Below are positions 48,658 through 56,875 of a stretch of 64,000 nt of DNA, piece by piece. The notes beneath the pieces were generated by a model. That model had not been told where the DNA came from, made no database searches, and was given only the letters and a program-made list of their open reading frames with translations. Numbering within the stretch: the first letter of the stretch is position 1; every line of letters begins with the position of its first letter. This DNA comes from Prado023 sp963706875 (lineage in GTDB: Bacteria; Actinomycetota; Actinomycetes; S36-B12; CAIYMF01): contig CAVPNW010000021.1 of assembly GCA_963706875.1 (NCBI GenBank), forward strand, positions 124,001-188,000. The letters are read 5' to 3'. The position numbers and the translations under genes are program-made.

Positions 48658-49032
48658 TCAGGCGGCGTAGATCGGCGTGTCATCACGCCGGCGATCGATC
48701 GGGCCGTGCGGCTCGCCGACCGGCCACCCGGTGCAACGCCGCAGCCATTGCCCGGCGACCTTCTCCAGCGGCGTCTCGGGGCCGTTGCGCTCGCGACTGG
48801 CAGAGGCCCTGCCAGCCGCCAGCCCATCGCGCGATGGTTGCGGACTCTCAGAGTCGACGCCGGCGCACTCGCAGGCGTCAGCTCGGCGTCCCGCCACTGG
48901 GCGGGCCATCATCCACTCGGCGATGGCCTCGATCAGGTCTGACTGCCGCCGGGCGGCTTCACGGTTCCAGATAGGCGCCGGCCCGCGTACTGGCGGACCA
49001 GTCTCCTGATTGCTGAGCGCATCGGTGGTCAC
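48658..49032 (-). CDS. Hypothetical 124-residue element protein
   Basis: From a GTG: TTDALSNQETGPPVRG, then REAARRQSDLIEAIAEWMMA and a Pro/Arg-rich remainder. Lies between the integrase and the small-gene operon, where an excisionase or directionality factor might be expected, but I see no helix-turn-helix. No family recognised. Confidence 0.35.
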   Translation of the reverse strand: MTTDALSNQETGPPVRGPAPIWNREAARRQSDLIEAIAEWMMARPVAGRRADACECAGVDSESPQPSRDGLAAGRASASRERNGPETPLEKVAGQWLRRCTGWPVGEPHGPIDRRRDDTPIYAA

Positions 49033-49141
49033 CGATCTGTAGCAGGGGCTCGTCGCTGGCACGTGCCGCATCGGACCTCGACGCGGAGGTCGCGCGGCGG
49101 GCGCATGGCGCGAGACGCTCGGCCGGGTTCCGGCCGTGGTG

Positions 49142-50535
49142 CTACATGCGCCGCCACCCGACCTCGACCAGCCCGGAGCGCTTCGGGTGAACGGTGATCG
49201 TGGTCCCCACGGCCTCGGCGAGCACCGCGCGACGGGCGGCGAGGTCCTCGGACTCCCGCCACGCCCGCGGCACGTCATCGGCCCCGAGGATGGCCTGCGG
49301 GCGGCGTCGGGCAGGGCGGGCACGGGTCAGGGCCTCGACCTCGGCCAGTCGGGCCTCTATGCGGGCGCTCTCGGCGGCGTAGGCCCGCAGGGTCAGGACG
49401 CCCTCCCTGCGCAGGGCGTCGGCCTCGGCGAGATCGTCGCGCAGCCGCTCGGCCTCCCGCGCGAGGCGCCCCGGCGCCGGTCGGCCGGCATCTCGGCGCG
49501 GGCTTGGCGCAGGGCTGGCAGGCCCTTGACCAGCCACGCCTCGACCTTGGCACTGACGGCCGCGTCGAGGTCCTCCCGGCGCCATGAGACGTGATTGTGC
49601 GCGCAGGCGTAGGTCTGGTACCGGACCCCGGCGCGGGACTGGTTCGAGGATGCCCGCACCGGCTCCCCGCACCGGTAGCAGGTCAGGAACCCGGCCAGCA
49701 GGGCCTCGGCCGGTCGGCCGCCACCCTTGCGCCTCGGGGACCGTGCTCGGGTCGGTGAGGATCCGCTGAGCCTGCCGCCAGGTGGTCGCGTCGACGAGCC
49801 CGCCCTCGGCGTTCTCGGCCTCGACGACGAGCTCCCCGCGGTACGCGACCAGCCCGCCGTTACGGGGGTGGCGCAGGATGGCCGACACGCGGGCCTGAGT
49901 GATCGGGCCACCCTTGGACCCGGTGAATCCCTGCGCGGTCAGGTGCGCGGGCGATGGCCGACAGGGTCGACCCGTCGAGCAGCATCCGGTACGCCTCGGC
50001 CACGGCGGGCCCTCGACGGGGTCCGGGGTCAGCGCCGTCATCGGTGCGCGCCCACCCGAACGGGCGGCGCCCGGTGGTCGACTTGCCCCCGAGGGTCCGG
50101 TGCCGGGCGGCGGCCGCGACCCGCTCGGCGGTCTTCTCGGACTCGAGTGGCGGCCACGGCGCCGAGCATACGGGCGGTGACTCGGCCGTCAGCGGTGGCG
50201 AGGTCGACCCGGCCGGACTTGACCGCCAGCACCGGCACCGGGCCGCAGGTCCTCGACCAGTCGCTCTAGGTCGGTCATCCGCCTGTAGAGGCGGTCCGTG
50301 GCCCACACGAGTACCGTGCTCACATGACCCGCGCGCACGTCCGCCAGCAGCCTCTCGAACTCCGGCCGCCGAGCACCGGAGTAGGCCGAGATGGAGCTGT
50401 CGCAGTAGGAATCATCGACGGCGGGCAGGCCCTCCCGCCGGGCGTAGCTCCAGGCAATCGGACTTCTGACGGGCGACCCCGGCCCCGTCGGCACGGTCGA
50501 GGCGAGATCCTGCTGTAGATCGCGGTTGTTGCCAT
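49142..50535 (-). CDS. int: Large serine recombinase (integrase), several frame breaks
   Basis: About 460 residues. Catalytic N-domain: MATTAIYSRI with the nucleophile Ser, DRADGAGVARQKSDC, YCDSSISAYSGARRPEFERL and VLVWATDRLYRRMTDLERL. Then SGRVDLATADGRVTARMLGA, KSTTGRRPFGWARTDDG, the recombinase domain (GGPITQARVSAILRHPRNGG), a zinc ribbon (FLTCYRCGEPVRASS) and a coiled coil with RIEARLAEVEAL. The start is supported by TACCGT, 6 nt before the ATG. At least five single-base breaks. It ends only 33 bp from the attachment core and would catalyse att recombination. Confidence 0.87.
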
Positions 50536-50547
50536 AGGCCCACGGTA
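50536..50547 (-). promoter_or_regulatory. -10 box (TACCGT) for leaderless integrase, beside a small palindrome
   Basis: TACCGT at 50542-50547 followed by six bases and the ATG. It overlaps an inverted pair GGTAGC (50544-50549) / GCTACC (50561-50566) that reaches to the attachment core, so recombination and integrase expression may be linked. Confidence 0.6.
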
Positions 50548-50567
50548 GCACCTAACTACCGCTACCG

Positions 50568-50579
50568 GAACCCACACGG
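50568..50579. other. Right attachment core of the msrA element
   Basis: GAACCCACACGG, identical to 41873-41884. To the left is element DNA, to the right the original host msrA tail. Confidence 0.8.
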
Positions 50580-50628
50580 GTACGACTGCCACGCCCACAC
50601 CGGCATCCTTCTGCCGGAGATCGGATGA
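50568..50628 (+). pseudogene. msrA: Displaced native 3' end of msrA
   Basis: Reads NPHGYDCHAHTGILLPEIG and stops at TGA 50626-50628. This aligns residue for residue with the tail now attached to msrA at 41.9 kb. The stop overlaps the ATG of the SGNH gene by 4 bp, so before insertion msrA and that gene were an operon. Confidence 0.85.
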
Positions 50629-51440
50629 CCCGGGGGGTCTCCCGCCGTTCAGCGGCCTGGGGCAGCGGGGGGATGGCGGGGGCCGTCGCAGCGAGCCTCG
50701 GGGTGCTCGCCGCCCAGGCGCGGGCCGTCAGGCGCGACATCGGTCCGCAGCGCGGCGTGCCGCCCTATCAGGACGGCCGCTTCGGACCCGCCACGGGGAC
50801 GTCCATCCGCCTGGCCGTGCTCGGCGACTCGGTCGCGGCGGGGTTGGGCGCTGACACCGCCGCCGACACCGTCGCCGGGATCCTCGTCCGCGCCGTCCTC
50901 GAGGCGAGTCGGCGCCCGGTGACCATGACCAACCATGCCGTCGTGGGCGCCAAGTCCGCCGATCTCGACCGGCAGGTGACCCGGTGCCTGAGCACCCGCC
51001 CGCACGTGGCCGTGATCATCATCGGCGCCAACGACGTGACCCACCTGGTGCCCAGGGCCTTGGCCGCGCGCCGCCTGGAGACGGCGATCGCCAGGCTCGT
51101 GGACGCCGGCACCGCAGTGGTGATCGGCACCTGCCCGGACCTGGGGACCGTGCGACCTGTCGGCCCGCCGCTGAAGTGGGTCGCCCGGGAGCGGTCACGG
51201 TCGCTGGCGGCGGCTCAGCGGCGCGTCGCCAGCCGCACCGGGGCCCAGCCCGTGAACCTCTACGACCTGCTCGGCCCGGAGTTCGAGGCCAACGCCGAGG
51301 CGTTCTTCGGCCCCGACCGGTTCCACCCCTCGAGCATGGGCTACCGCCGGATCGGGGCCACCCTGCTGCCCGCGGTCCTGGCGGCCCTCGGGCTGGAGCC
51401 GCGCCGCGGACTCAGGGAGATCGCCGCCGCACCATCCTGA
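50625..51440 (+). CDS. SGNH/GDSL-family hydrolase
   Basis: 271 residues. An N-terminal hydrophobic stretch (about 15-32) may be a signal anchor. SGNH blocks: I RLAVLGDSVAAGLG (nucleophile Ser), II HAVVGAKSADL with Gly, III IIIGANDVTHL, V DRFHPSSMGYRRIG with catalytic Asp and His. Likely esterase/lipase or acetyl-ester hydrolase at the membrane. It was cut off from its msrA promoter by the inserted element. Confidence 0.9.
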   Translation: MTRGVSRRSAAWGSGGMAGAVAASLGVLAAQARAVRRDIGPQRGVPPYQDGRFGPATGTSIRLAVLGDSVAAGLGADTAADTVAGILVRAVLEASRRPVTMTNHAVVGAKSADLDRQVTRCLSTRPHVAVIIIGANDVTHLVPRALAARRLETAIARLVDAGTAVVIGTCPDLGTVRPVGPPLKWVARERSRSLAAAQRRVASRTGAQPVNLYDLLGPEFEANAEAFFGPDRFHPSSMGYRRIGATLLPAVLAALGLEPRRGLREIAAAPS

Positions 51441-51470
51441 GGCGATCCGGGCCTGGCTATCGAGGACCGG

Positions 51471-51833
51471 TCACAGCGCCCGGCGCAGGCTGATCAGCCG
51501 CTCCACGGCCCTCCGGCACGCGTCAGCCGAGGCATCGCTGCGTCCCTCGGCGACCACCTCGGCGAGGTCCTGGGCGCAGACGGCAAGGACGTCTCCGGCC
51601 GCCGGATCGGCAAGGTCCGGCAGGGCCCGGGCGGGTCGCCCCTCCAGCGCGGCAGCGTCGTCGGCCAGCTCCTGAGCCAGATCGAAGGCCGCCCGGGCCC
51701 GGCTGCGCCCGTCGGGGAGCTGCGCCCCGAGCCGTACCAGGGACAGCGACCTCAGCCGGTCACAGGTCCGCGACGCCTCGAGGATCAGGCGCTCGGGATC
51801 CTCCGGTGCGGGGGTCGGATCGAGCAGGCTCAC
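51471..51833 (-). CDS. Hypothetical helical protein, 120 residues
   Basis: Ala/Leu/Arg-rich helices (ASRTCDRLRSLSLVRLGAQL, RARAAFDLAQELADDAAALE). GTG 51833 is chosen because TACCGT lies six bases before it; the open frame extends 12 codons further. No family recognised. Convergent with the SGNH gene. Confidence 0.65.
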   Translation of the reverse strand: MSLLDPTPAPEDPERLILEASRTCDRLRSLSLVRLGAQLPDGRSRARAAFDLAQELADDAAALEGRPARALPDLADPAAGDVLAVCAQDLAEVVAEGRSDASADACRRAVERLISLRRAL

Positions 51834-51845
51834 CCCGGCACGGTA
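51834..51845 (-). promoter_or_regulatory. -10 box (TACCGT) deciding a GTG start
   Basis: TACCGT at 51840-51845, then six bases and GTG at 51833. Confidence 0.55.
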
Positions 51846-51925
51846 TCCGGTGCGGGGGTTCGGTGGCACCGCACCCTCCGGGAGGGTTACGGTAGGACCA
51901 GAACGTCGGCCAAGAGGAGATGCCC

Positions 51926-52156
51926 ATGACCCTGCACCACTCCGAGGAGACCCACCAGCTGCTTGTCGAGCGTGTCCCTGAGGCGACAGGCAAGCCGATG
52001 AAGGAGTGGTTCGCCGTGGTCGAGGACGGTCCGTCCTTCGCCCGTTTCGATGACCGCGTCAACTGGCTGCGCGACGAGCACGAGCTTTCGCACGGCTACG
52101 CGACGGCGATCATCCACGAGATGGACAAGACCAGGGCCGCACGCCGGGTCCAGTAG
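51926..52156 (+). CDS. DUF4287-domain protein
   Basis: 76 residues. Pattern TGKPMKEWFAVVEDGP, RVNWLRDEHELSHGYATAII and HEMDKTRAARR matches DUF4287, small proteins of unknown function. ATG 51926 is preferred over 51920 because AAGAGGAG then has a workable spacing. Confidence 0.85.
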   Translation: MTLHHSEETHQLLVERVPEATGKPMKEWFAVVEDGPSFARFDDRVNWLRDEHELSHGYATAIIHEMDKTRAARRVQ

Positions 52157-52272
52157 CCCCACCACCTCTCGTCCAGGTCGCGCCCTGGGCGCGGCGACAA
52201 CCATGCCCTGCAGCCAGCCGCTGTGGGGCATGGTCGTCTCCGGGCCATGCCACCGGAGCTCGTGGCCTGGTC

Positions 52273-52285
52273 TATCGTCGCCGTC
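52273..52285 (+). promoter_or_regulatory. -10 box (TATCGT) for leaderless hydrolase
   Basis: TATCGT at 52273-52278, seven bases, then ATG 52286. Confidence 0.55.
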
Positions 52286-53224
52286 ATGCGATTCGACGAG
52301 TTCGACCTGCCCATGGCTGACGGCGTCGCAGTCCACGTCCGCCGGTGGCGCCCTGACGGCGAGCCCCGGGCGGTCGTCCAGATCGCCCACGGCATGGCGG
52401 AGCACAGTGGACGCTACGCGCGACTCGCCGGGGTCCTGGTCGACGCGGGCCATGCGGTGTGGGCCCACGACCACCGGGGCCATGGCCGGACCGCACGCAC
52501 CGACGACGACCTCGGGCACTTCGCCGACGAGGACGGCTTCGCGCTGGTCGTCGACGACCTGCTCGCGGTCCGCTCGGACCTCGGGCGTGAGGGACAGGAC
52601 GGCGCCGGGAGGCCGGTGGCGCTCTTCGCCCACAGCATGGGCACGTTCGTCTCGCAGGCGGCCCTGGCCCTGCGGCCGCCGTCACCCTGGGATGCGGTGA
52701 TCCTCGCCGGGTCGGACGCGCCCGGCGGGCTTAGCTACCGGGCCTTCCTGCAGACCGCCAAGGTCGAACGCCGGCTCCATGGACCCCGTCGACGCAGCAC
52801 CACGCTGCACGAGCTTGCCTTCGGCCCGTACAACATCGCATTCCGGCCCACACGCACTGATTCCGACTGGCTCTCGCGCGACGCTGACGAGGTCGACCGG
52901 TTCCTCGCCGACCCCCGCACCGGATTCCACTTCACCAACCAGGCCTGGGTGGACTTCATCGGGGGGCGCGAGCACGTCGCCCACACGGGGTTCGACGCGC
53001 TGGATCCCAAGGACCTGCCCATCCTGCTCATCGCCGGGGACAAGGACCCGGTCGGGCGCAAGGGCAAGGGCGTCCGCATGCTGGCCGACCAGCTCCGCGG
53101 CGCAGGCCTGGGCGATGTCGAGGTGCGGCTCTACCCCGGCGCGCGCCACGAGCTGGTCAACGAGACCAACCGCGACGAGGTGCACGCCGACGTCCTGGAG
53201 TTCCTCGAGCGCACGCTCGGCTGA
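52286..53224 (+). CDS. Alpha/beta hydrolase, lysophospholipase/monoacylglycerol lipase type
   Basis: 312 residues. IAHGMAEHSGRYARLA forms the oxyanion region, the nucleophile elbow is FAHSMGTFVSQ, the Asp lies in LLIAGDKDPVGRKGKG and the His in YPGARHELVNETN. The HGMAEHSGRY motif is typical of monoacylglycerol lipase-like proteins. Cytoplasmic, no signal. Leaderless start. Confidence 0.9.
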   Translation: MRFDEFDLPMADGVAVHVRRWRPDGEPRAVVQIAHGMAEHSGRYARLAGVLVDAGHAVWAHDHRGHGRTARTDDDLGHFADEDGFALVVDDLLAVRSDLGREGQDGAGRPVALFAHSMGTFVSQAALALRPPSPWDAVILAGSDAPGGLSYRAFLQTAKVERRLHGPRRRSTTLHELAFGPYNIAFRPTRTDSDWLSRDADEVDRFLADPRTGFHFTNQAWVDFIGGREHVAHTGFDALDPKDLPILLIAGDKDPVGRKGKGVRMLADQLRGAGLGDVEVRLYPGARHELVNETNRDEVHADVLEFLERTLG

Positions 53225-53294
53225 GCGGTCGAGCGGTCCATCATCCCGGGCAGCCGACCTGCCCGGGGCAGCCGACCTGCCCGGGACGCGAAAC

Positions 53295-53333
53295 GCGCCG
53301 GGCCCCACAGCGAGGTGCTGCAGGGCCCGGCGC
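53295..53333. terminator. Bidirectional stem-loop terminator
   Basis: Perfect 11-bp arms GCGCCGGGCCC and GGGCCCGGCGC with a 17-nt loop, between the converging hydrolase and Bax-inhibitor genes. A tandem GGCAGCCGACCTGCCCGG repeat lies just before it. Confidence 0.8.
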
Positions 53334-53343
53334 GGGTGATCGG

Positions 53344-54282
53344 TCAGTCGCGGCTGACGGCGATGAGCGCCAGCAGGCGCAGGATCTCCAGGTACAGCCA
53401 GATCAGCGTGACCAGCAGGCCGAAGGCCATCCGCCACGACTCCCGCTCGGGCAGGCCCATCTGCACGCCGCGCTCGATCGAGTCGAAGTCCAGCATCAGG
53501 CTGAAGGAGGCCAGTCCGACACCGGCGACCGCGAGCAGGATCCCGAGCGGGCCCACCCCGTAGAAGCCGAAGCCGCCGCCAACCCCGAACATCGCTGCTA
53601 CGAAGGACATCAGGGCGATGACCAGGTACGAGACCATCGCGACCATCATGATCTTCTTGAAGCGACTGTCGACCTTGACCAGGCGGCTTCGGTAGAGCAC
53701 GAGCATCACCACGAAGGCCACGAGGGTGCCGATGACGGCCTGGGAGACCAGGCCCTCGTAGCCGGTGCCCTGCGCCCACACGTCATAGGCGTAGCTGATG
53801 CCGCCGAGGAACACGCCCTGGACTGCGGCGTACGCAAGGATCAGCGGCGGGCTCACGACCTTCTTGAAGGCATTGACCAGGCCGAGGACCAGTCCGAGCA
53901 TCATCGCCCCGAAGTACAGGAACGGCATGCTCGCTGCGGTGTTCCACCCGATGATCGCGAACGGGATCAGGACCGCGATCGACATGCCGGTGCGGACGAC
54001 GACGTCGTCCATCGACATCTTGTTCGTGATCGGCTCGAACACCGACCCGGTGGGCGGGCCCATCGGGACCGGCGGGGGGACCTGCCCCGGCACCTGGCCG
54101 TAGGGGGCCTGCGGGTACGGCTGCTGGCCATAGGGCTGCTGCGGGTACGGCTGCCCGACGGGAGGCTGCCCGGCCTGCTGACCCGCCTGGCCGTAGGCCT
54201 GCACCCCCTCCGCGTACGCGAAGCCACTCTGGCCCGACGACTGTGCGTCGAGCCGGCTGAAGATGGGGTTCTTGTTGTTCAT
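53344..54282 (-). CDS. Bax inhibitor-1/YccA-family membrane protein
   Basis: 312 residues. A Pro/Gln/Gly/Tyr-rich cytoplasmic N-terminus (about 15-80, QPYPQQPYGQQPYP) is followed by seven membrane segments, ending LDFDSIERGVQMGLPERESW and LYLEILRLLALIAVSRD, the Bax1-I signature. Possibly a pH-gated leak channel. The start is the ATG at 54282; an in-frame upstream ATG would add a non-conserved stretch. Confidence 0.9.
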   Translation of the reverse strand: MNNKNPIFSRLDAQSSGQSGFAYAEGVQAYGQAGQQAGQPPVGQPYPQQPYGQQPYPQAPYGQVPGQVPPPVPMGPPTGSVFEPITNKMSMDDVVVRTGMSIAVLIPFAIIGWNTAASMPFLYFGAMMLGLVLGLVNAFKKVVSPPLILAYAAVQGVFLGGISYAYDVWAQGTGYEGLVSQAVIGTLVAFVVMLVLYRSRLVKVDSRFKKIMMVAMVSYLVIALMSFVAAMFGVGGGFGFYGVGPLGILLAVAGVGLASFSLMLDFDSIERGVQMGLPERESWRMAFGLLVTLIWLYLEILRLLALIAVSRD

Positions 54283-54471
54283 CGTGTGTGTTCGACCTCC
54301 GCGTCGACAAGTCAGCACCGCCCGTGCTGGGTGGTGCATCCACTGAACCACAAAACATGCGATTCGGCACGTTCCTTCCCCGCCGACGCCCGATTCACAC
54401 CCAGCACGAGCGGGATCCGCTCCCGGGCTGTTCGCGTGCGCGTGTCATGCGCATGTCGTGTGTGTATGTGT

Positions 54472-54544
54472 GCCCCCGGTGGGACTCGAACCCACACTCG
54501 GGCGGTTTTAAGCCGCCTGCCTCTGCCAATTGGGCTACGGGGGC
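54472..54544 (-). tRNA. tRNA with UAA anticodon (Leu), short variable arm
   Basis: 73 nt. Acceptor GCCCCCG/CGGGGGC with A73, D-stem GCC/GGC, anticodon stem GGCGG/CCGCC with loop CTTAAAA (anticodon TAA), 5-nt variable loop, T-arm GTGGG-TTCGAGT-CCCAC. By anticodon it reads UUA (Leu), yet Leu tRNAs normally have a long variable arm. No CCA is encoded. Confidence 0.85.
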
Positions 54545-54566
54545 CAGTCCCGAGGGTCCGACCGGC

Positions 54567-55112
54567 TCAAAGGTACGTCGTACGGGGGTGGATCGCGTGC
54601 GCCCCAGCCACCCGATCGAGGAACAGCAGCCCATCGAGGTGGTCGATCTCGTGCTGCAGCGCCCGGGCCTCGAAGGCGTCGGTGCTCAGGGTGATCGCAG
54701 CACCGGATCCCGGCAGGGACCCGGTGACGGTCATCCTGGTCGCCCGGCGCACGTCGCCGGTGAAGTCGGGGACCGACATGCAGCCCTCACGACCCTTCTC
54801 GTTGCGCGAGGCCGCAACGACCACCGGGTTGACCAGCACGAACGCCCCATGGGTGGTGCGGGCCTTGGGGTGCCGGGACACGTCGAGGCTGAACACCCGC
54901 CACGGCACACCGACCTGGTTGGCCGCCAACCCCACGCACCCCGGCGACACCCGCATCGTGGCGATCAGGTCGGCGGCGAGCTGGACCACCTCCGGGTCGG
55001 TGGGGTCGACCTCCGCGCAGCGGGCGCCGAGCACCTCATGCGGGGCGGTCACCACGGGCAGCACCCGCCCCGCCGGGAGCTCGGGCATGGGCAGGCCCAG
55101 GGGGTCATCCAT
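54567..55112 (-). CDS. def: Peptide deformylase
   Basis: 181 residues. The three motifs are present: GCVGLAANQVG (motif 1), EGCMSVP (motif 2 with metal Cys) and QHEIDHLDGLLF (motif 3, HExxH). It removes the formyl group from nascent proteins. Follows the ACT-domain gene by 6 bp on the same strand. Confidence 0.95.
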   Translation of the reverse strand: MDDPLGLPMPELPAGRVLPVVTAPHEVLGARCAEVDPTDPEVVQLAADLIATMRVSPGCVGLAANQVGVPWRVFSLDVSRHPKARTTHGAFVLVNPVVVAASRNEKGREGCMSVPDFTGDVRRATRMTVTGSLPGSGAAITLSTDAFEARALQHEIDHLDGLLFLDRVAGAHAIHPRTTYL

Positions 55113-55118
55113 GACGGC

Positions 55119-55634
55119 CTAGAGGACGTCGGAGTCGGCGGGGCGCAGCGAGACCCCGACGCCCAGGTTCCGCCCGGCTTCGGCCAACTGGGAGCCCAGT
55201 GCCACCACGTCGACGCCCGGCGGCAGGCTGACCTCGGCGACCAGGAGGTACAGCCCGCCGTGGCCGAGCCTCGTGGAGAGGTCGGTGATGTTCCCGCCGT
55301 GCGCAGCCAGGGTCGCGGTGACTCCGGCGACGATGCCGGGGCGATCCGCGCCGTGGACGCTGAGCACATAGCCCGCCTCGCCGGTCGGGATCTCCTCCGG
55401 GCCGACCGGGAGCACCGACACGACCAGCCCGTCGGCACCGAGGTGGGCCAGCCGCGCGGACAGCTCCTCGGCCGAGGAGTCGAGGTCGACGATCAGGGTC
55501 CAGGTGAAGTGCCCCCGCAGGAGGGTCATCGAGGAGTCCTCGAGATTACCTCCCAGGGAGGCCAGGACGCCGGTAACCTCGGCGATGATGCCCGGGCGGT
55601 CCCGGCCGATGACGGTGACGGCGAGGCTTGGCAT
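55119..55634 (-). CDS. Double ACT-domain protein (GcvR-like)
   Basis: 171 residues with two ACT domains: VTVIGRDRPGIIAEVTGVLA and SVHGADRPGIVAGVTATLAA, each beginning with the D-R-P-G-I loop that binds amino acids. Such pairs act as amino-acid-sensing regulators. ATG 55634 follows TAGGCT by six bases, so it is preferred over the GTG 6 nt upstream. Confidence 0.88.
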   Translation of the reverse strand: MPSLAVTVIGRDRPGIIAEVTGVLASLGGNLEDSSMTLLRGHFTWTLIVDLDSSAEELSARLAHLGADGLVVSVLPVGPEEIPTGEAGYVLSVHGADRPGIVAGVTATLAAHGGNITDLSTRLGHGGLYLLVAEVSLPPGVDVVALGSQLAEAGRNLGVGVSLRPADSDVL

Positions 55635-55646
55635 GGGCACAGCCTA
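55635..55646 (-). promoter_or_regulatory. -10 box (TAGGCT) for leaderless ACT/def operon
   Basis: TAGGCT at 55641-55646, then six bases and ATG 55634. Confidence 0.55.
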
Positions 55647-55666
55647 CGGGTGCAAGGAGGGCTCAG

Positions 55667-55960
55667 ATGGACCCCCTGATCGTCTTCACCTGCATCTTCC
55701 TGCCGACGTTCGTGCTCAACCTGCTGTCCGCCGGACGCGACGCGATGCTGTTCGAGACCCGGCCCACGACCCGTCGCTGGGTCGTCCTGCTGTTCATGGC
55801 CGCAGCCGTGATCGCGCTGCGACTCCTGGGGCTGCCCCTGCCCTGGATCCTCGCGCTGGTCCTGCCCGGCCCGCTGGGCTCAGCCCTCGGTCACTGGGTC
55901 GGCAGTGGCGACTGGATCGAGACCCATCATCGGCTCGGCCGCCTGTTCGGCCGCAACTGA
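55667..55960 (+). CDS. Small integral membrane protein, 97 residues
   Basis: Three hydrophobic segments (LIVFTCIFLPTFVLNLL, WVVLLFMAAAVIALRLLGL, PWILALVLPGPLGSALG) and a charged tail. AAGGAGGGCTCAG precedes the ATG. No family recognised. Its last 81 bp overlap the ppx gene on the other strand, in convergent orientation. Confidence 0.7.
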   Translation: MDPLIVFTCIFLPTFVLNLLSAGRDAMLFETRPTTRRWVVLLFMAAAVIALRLLGLPLPWILALVLPGPLGSALGHWVGSGDWIETHHRLGRLFGRN

Positions 55961-56875
55961 CCAGGCGACCCCATCGAGGATGTCGTGCTCGCTGACGAGC
56001 ACCTCGCCCGCCCCGGTCGCATCCATGATCCGGCGCAGCACCAGCGCCCCGGCGCCGATCACGTCCACGCGCCCCGGGTGCATCACCGCCAGCGCGGCCC
56101 GCTCGGCCCGTGTCATGGCGAGCAGCTCGTCGCTGACGCGCCGGACATCGGCCGCCGGGATCCGGCTGTGGTGGATGACCGACGCGTCGTACTCCGGTAG
56201 CCGCAGCGCCAGCGCGGCGACGGTGGTCACCGAACCGGCCAGGCCGACCAGCGTGGTCGCCTGCGCGAACGGTACGACGGCGCCCGCCCGGGCGATCGCG
56301 GCATCGATGTCGGCGGTGGCCGCCGCGACCTGGGCGGGTGTCGGCGGGTCTGCGGCCATGTGGCGCTCGGTCATCCGCACGCAGCCGATGTCCACGCTCG
56401 TCCGGTGTGTCGGGTGCCCCGATCCGAGGACGAACTCCGTGGATCCCCCACCGATGTCGACGACCAGGAACGGCGCCCGCGCGTCGGCGGGGATGCCCGT
56501 GGTGGCGCCGGCGAACGACAGTTCGCCCTCCTCCTGGCCGCTGATCACCTCCGGCTCCACGCCCAGGATCCCCGCGACCCCGGCGATGAACTGCCCCCGG
56601 TTGGACACGTCACGGGAGGCCGACGTGGCGACGAACCGCAGCGGGGGGCTGCCCGAGTCGCGCAGGCGGACGGCGTAGTCCGCACACGCGGCGAAGGTCC
56701 GTTCGAGGGCAGCGGGGGCGAACGCGCCCGTGGCGTCCACGCCCTCACCGAGGCGGACGACCAGCATCTCGCGCACGACGTCCGTGGCCGTGCCGGCCAC
56801 GAGGTCGACGTCGGCGATCAGCAGTCGGATGGAGTTCGTTCCACAGTCGATGGCGGCCGCGCGGTGGGTGCTCAT
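55880..56875 (-). CDS. ppx: Exopolyphosphatase/guanosine pentaphosphatase (Ppx/GppA)
   Basis: 331 residues. ASKHA fold: AAIDCGTNSIRLLIAD (first phosphate loop), FVATSASRDVSNR, ISGQEEGELSFAGA with the catalytic Glu, and VVDIGGGSTEFVLG (second loop), then IGCVRMTERH. It is the short, two-domain form usual in actinobacteria. Acts on polyphosphate and/or pppGpp. Start overlaps the DUF501 stop by 4 bp. Confidence 0.94.
   Translation of the reverse strand: MSTHRAAAIDCGTNSIRLLIADVDLVAGTATDVVREMLVVRLGEGVDATGAFAPAALERTFAACADYAVRLRDSGSPPLRFVATSASRDVSNRGQFIAGVAGILGVEPEVISGQEEGELSFAGATTGIPADARAPFLVVDIGGGSTEFVLGSGHPTHRTSVDIGCVRMTERHMAADPPTPAQVAAATADIDAAIARAGAVVPFAQATTLVGLAGSVTTVAALALRLPEYDASVIHHSRIPAADVRRVSDELLAMTRAERAALAVMHPGRVDVIGAGALVLRRIMDATGAGEVLVSEHDILDGVAWSVAAEQAAEPMMGLDPVATADPVTEG

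Larger units (their letters stand above)
41873..50579. mobile_element. 8.7-kb integrative element in msrA with serine integrase and lone capsid gene
   Basis: Bounded by a 12-bp direct repeat in the msrA 3' end. All confidently called element genes run on the minus strand: integrase at the right edge, then a set of small overlapping genes, DnaB-N-like protein, ATPase, more small genes and one HK97-type capsid protein at the left. I see no terminase, portal, protease, tail or lysis gene. The displaced native msrA tail sits at 50568-50628. The architecture fits a phage satellite (inference). The element is dense in frame breaks. Confidence 0.85.
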
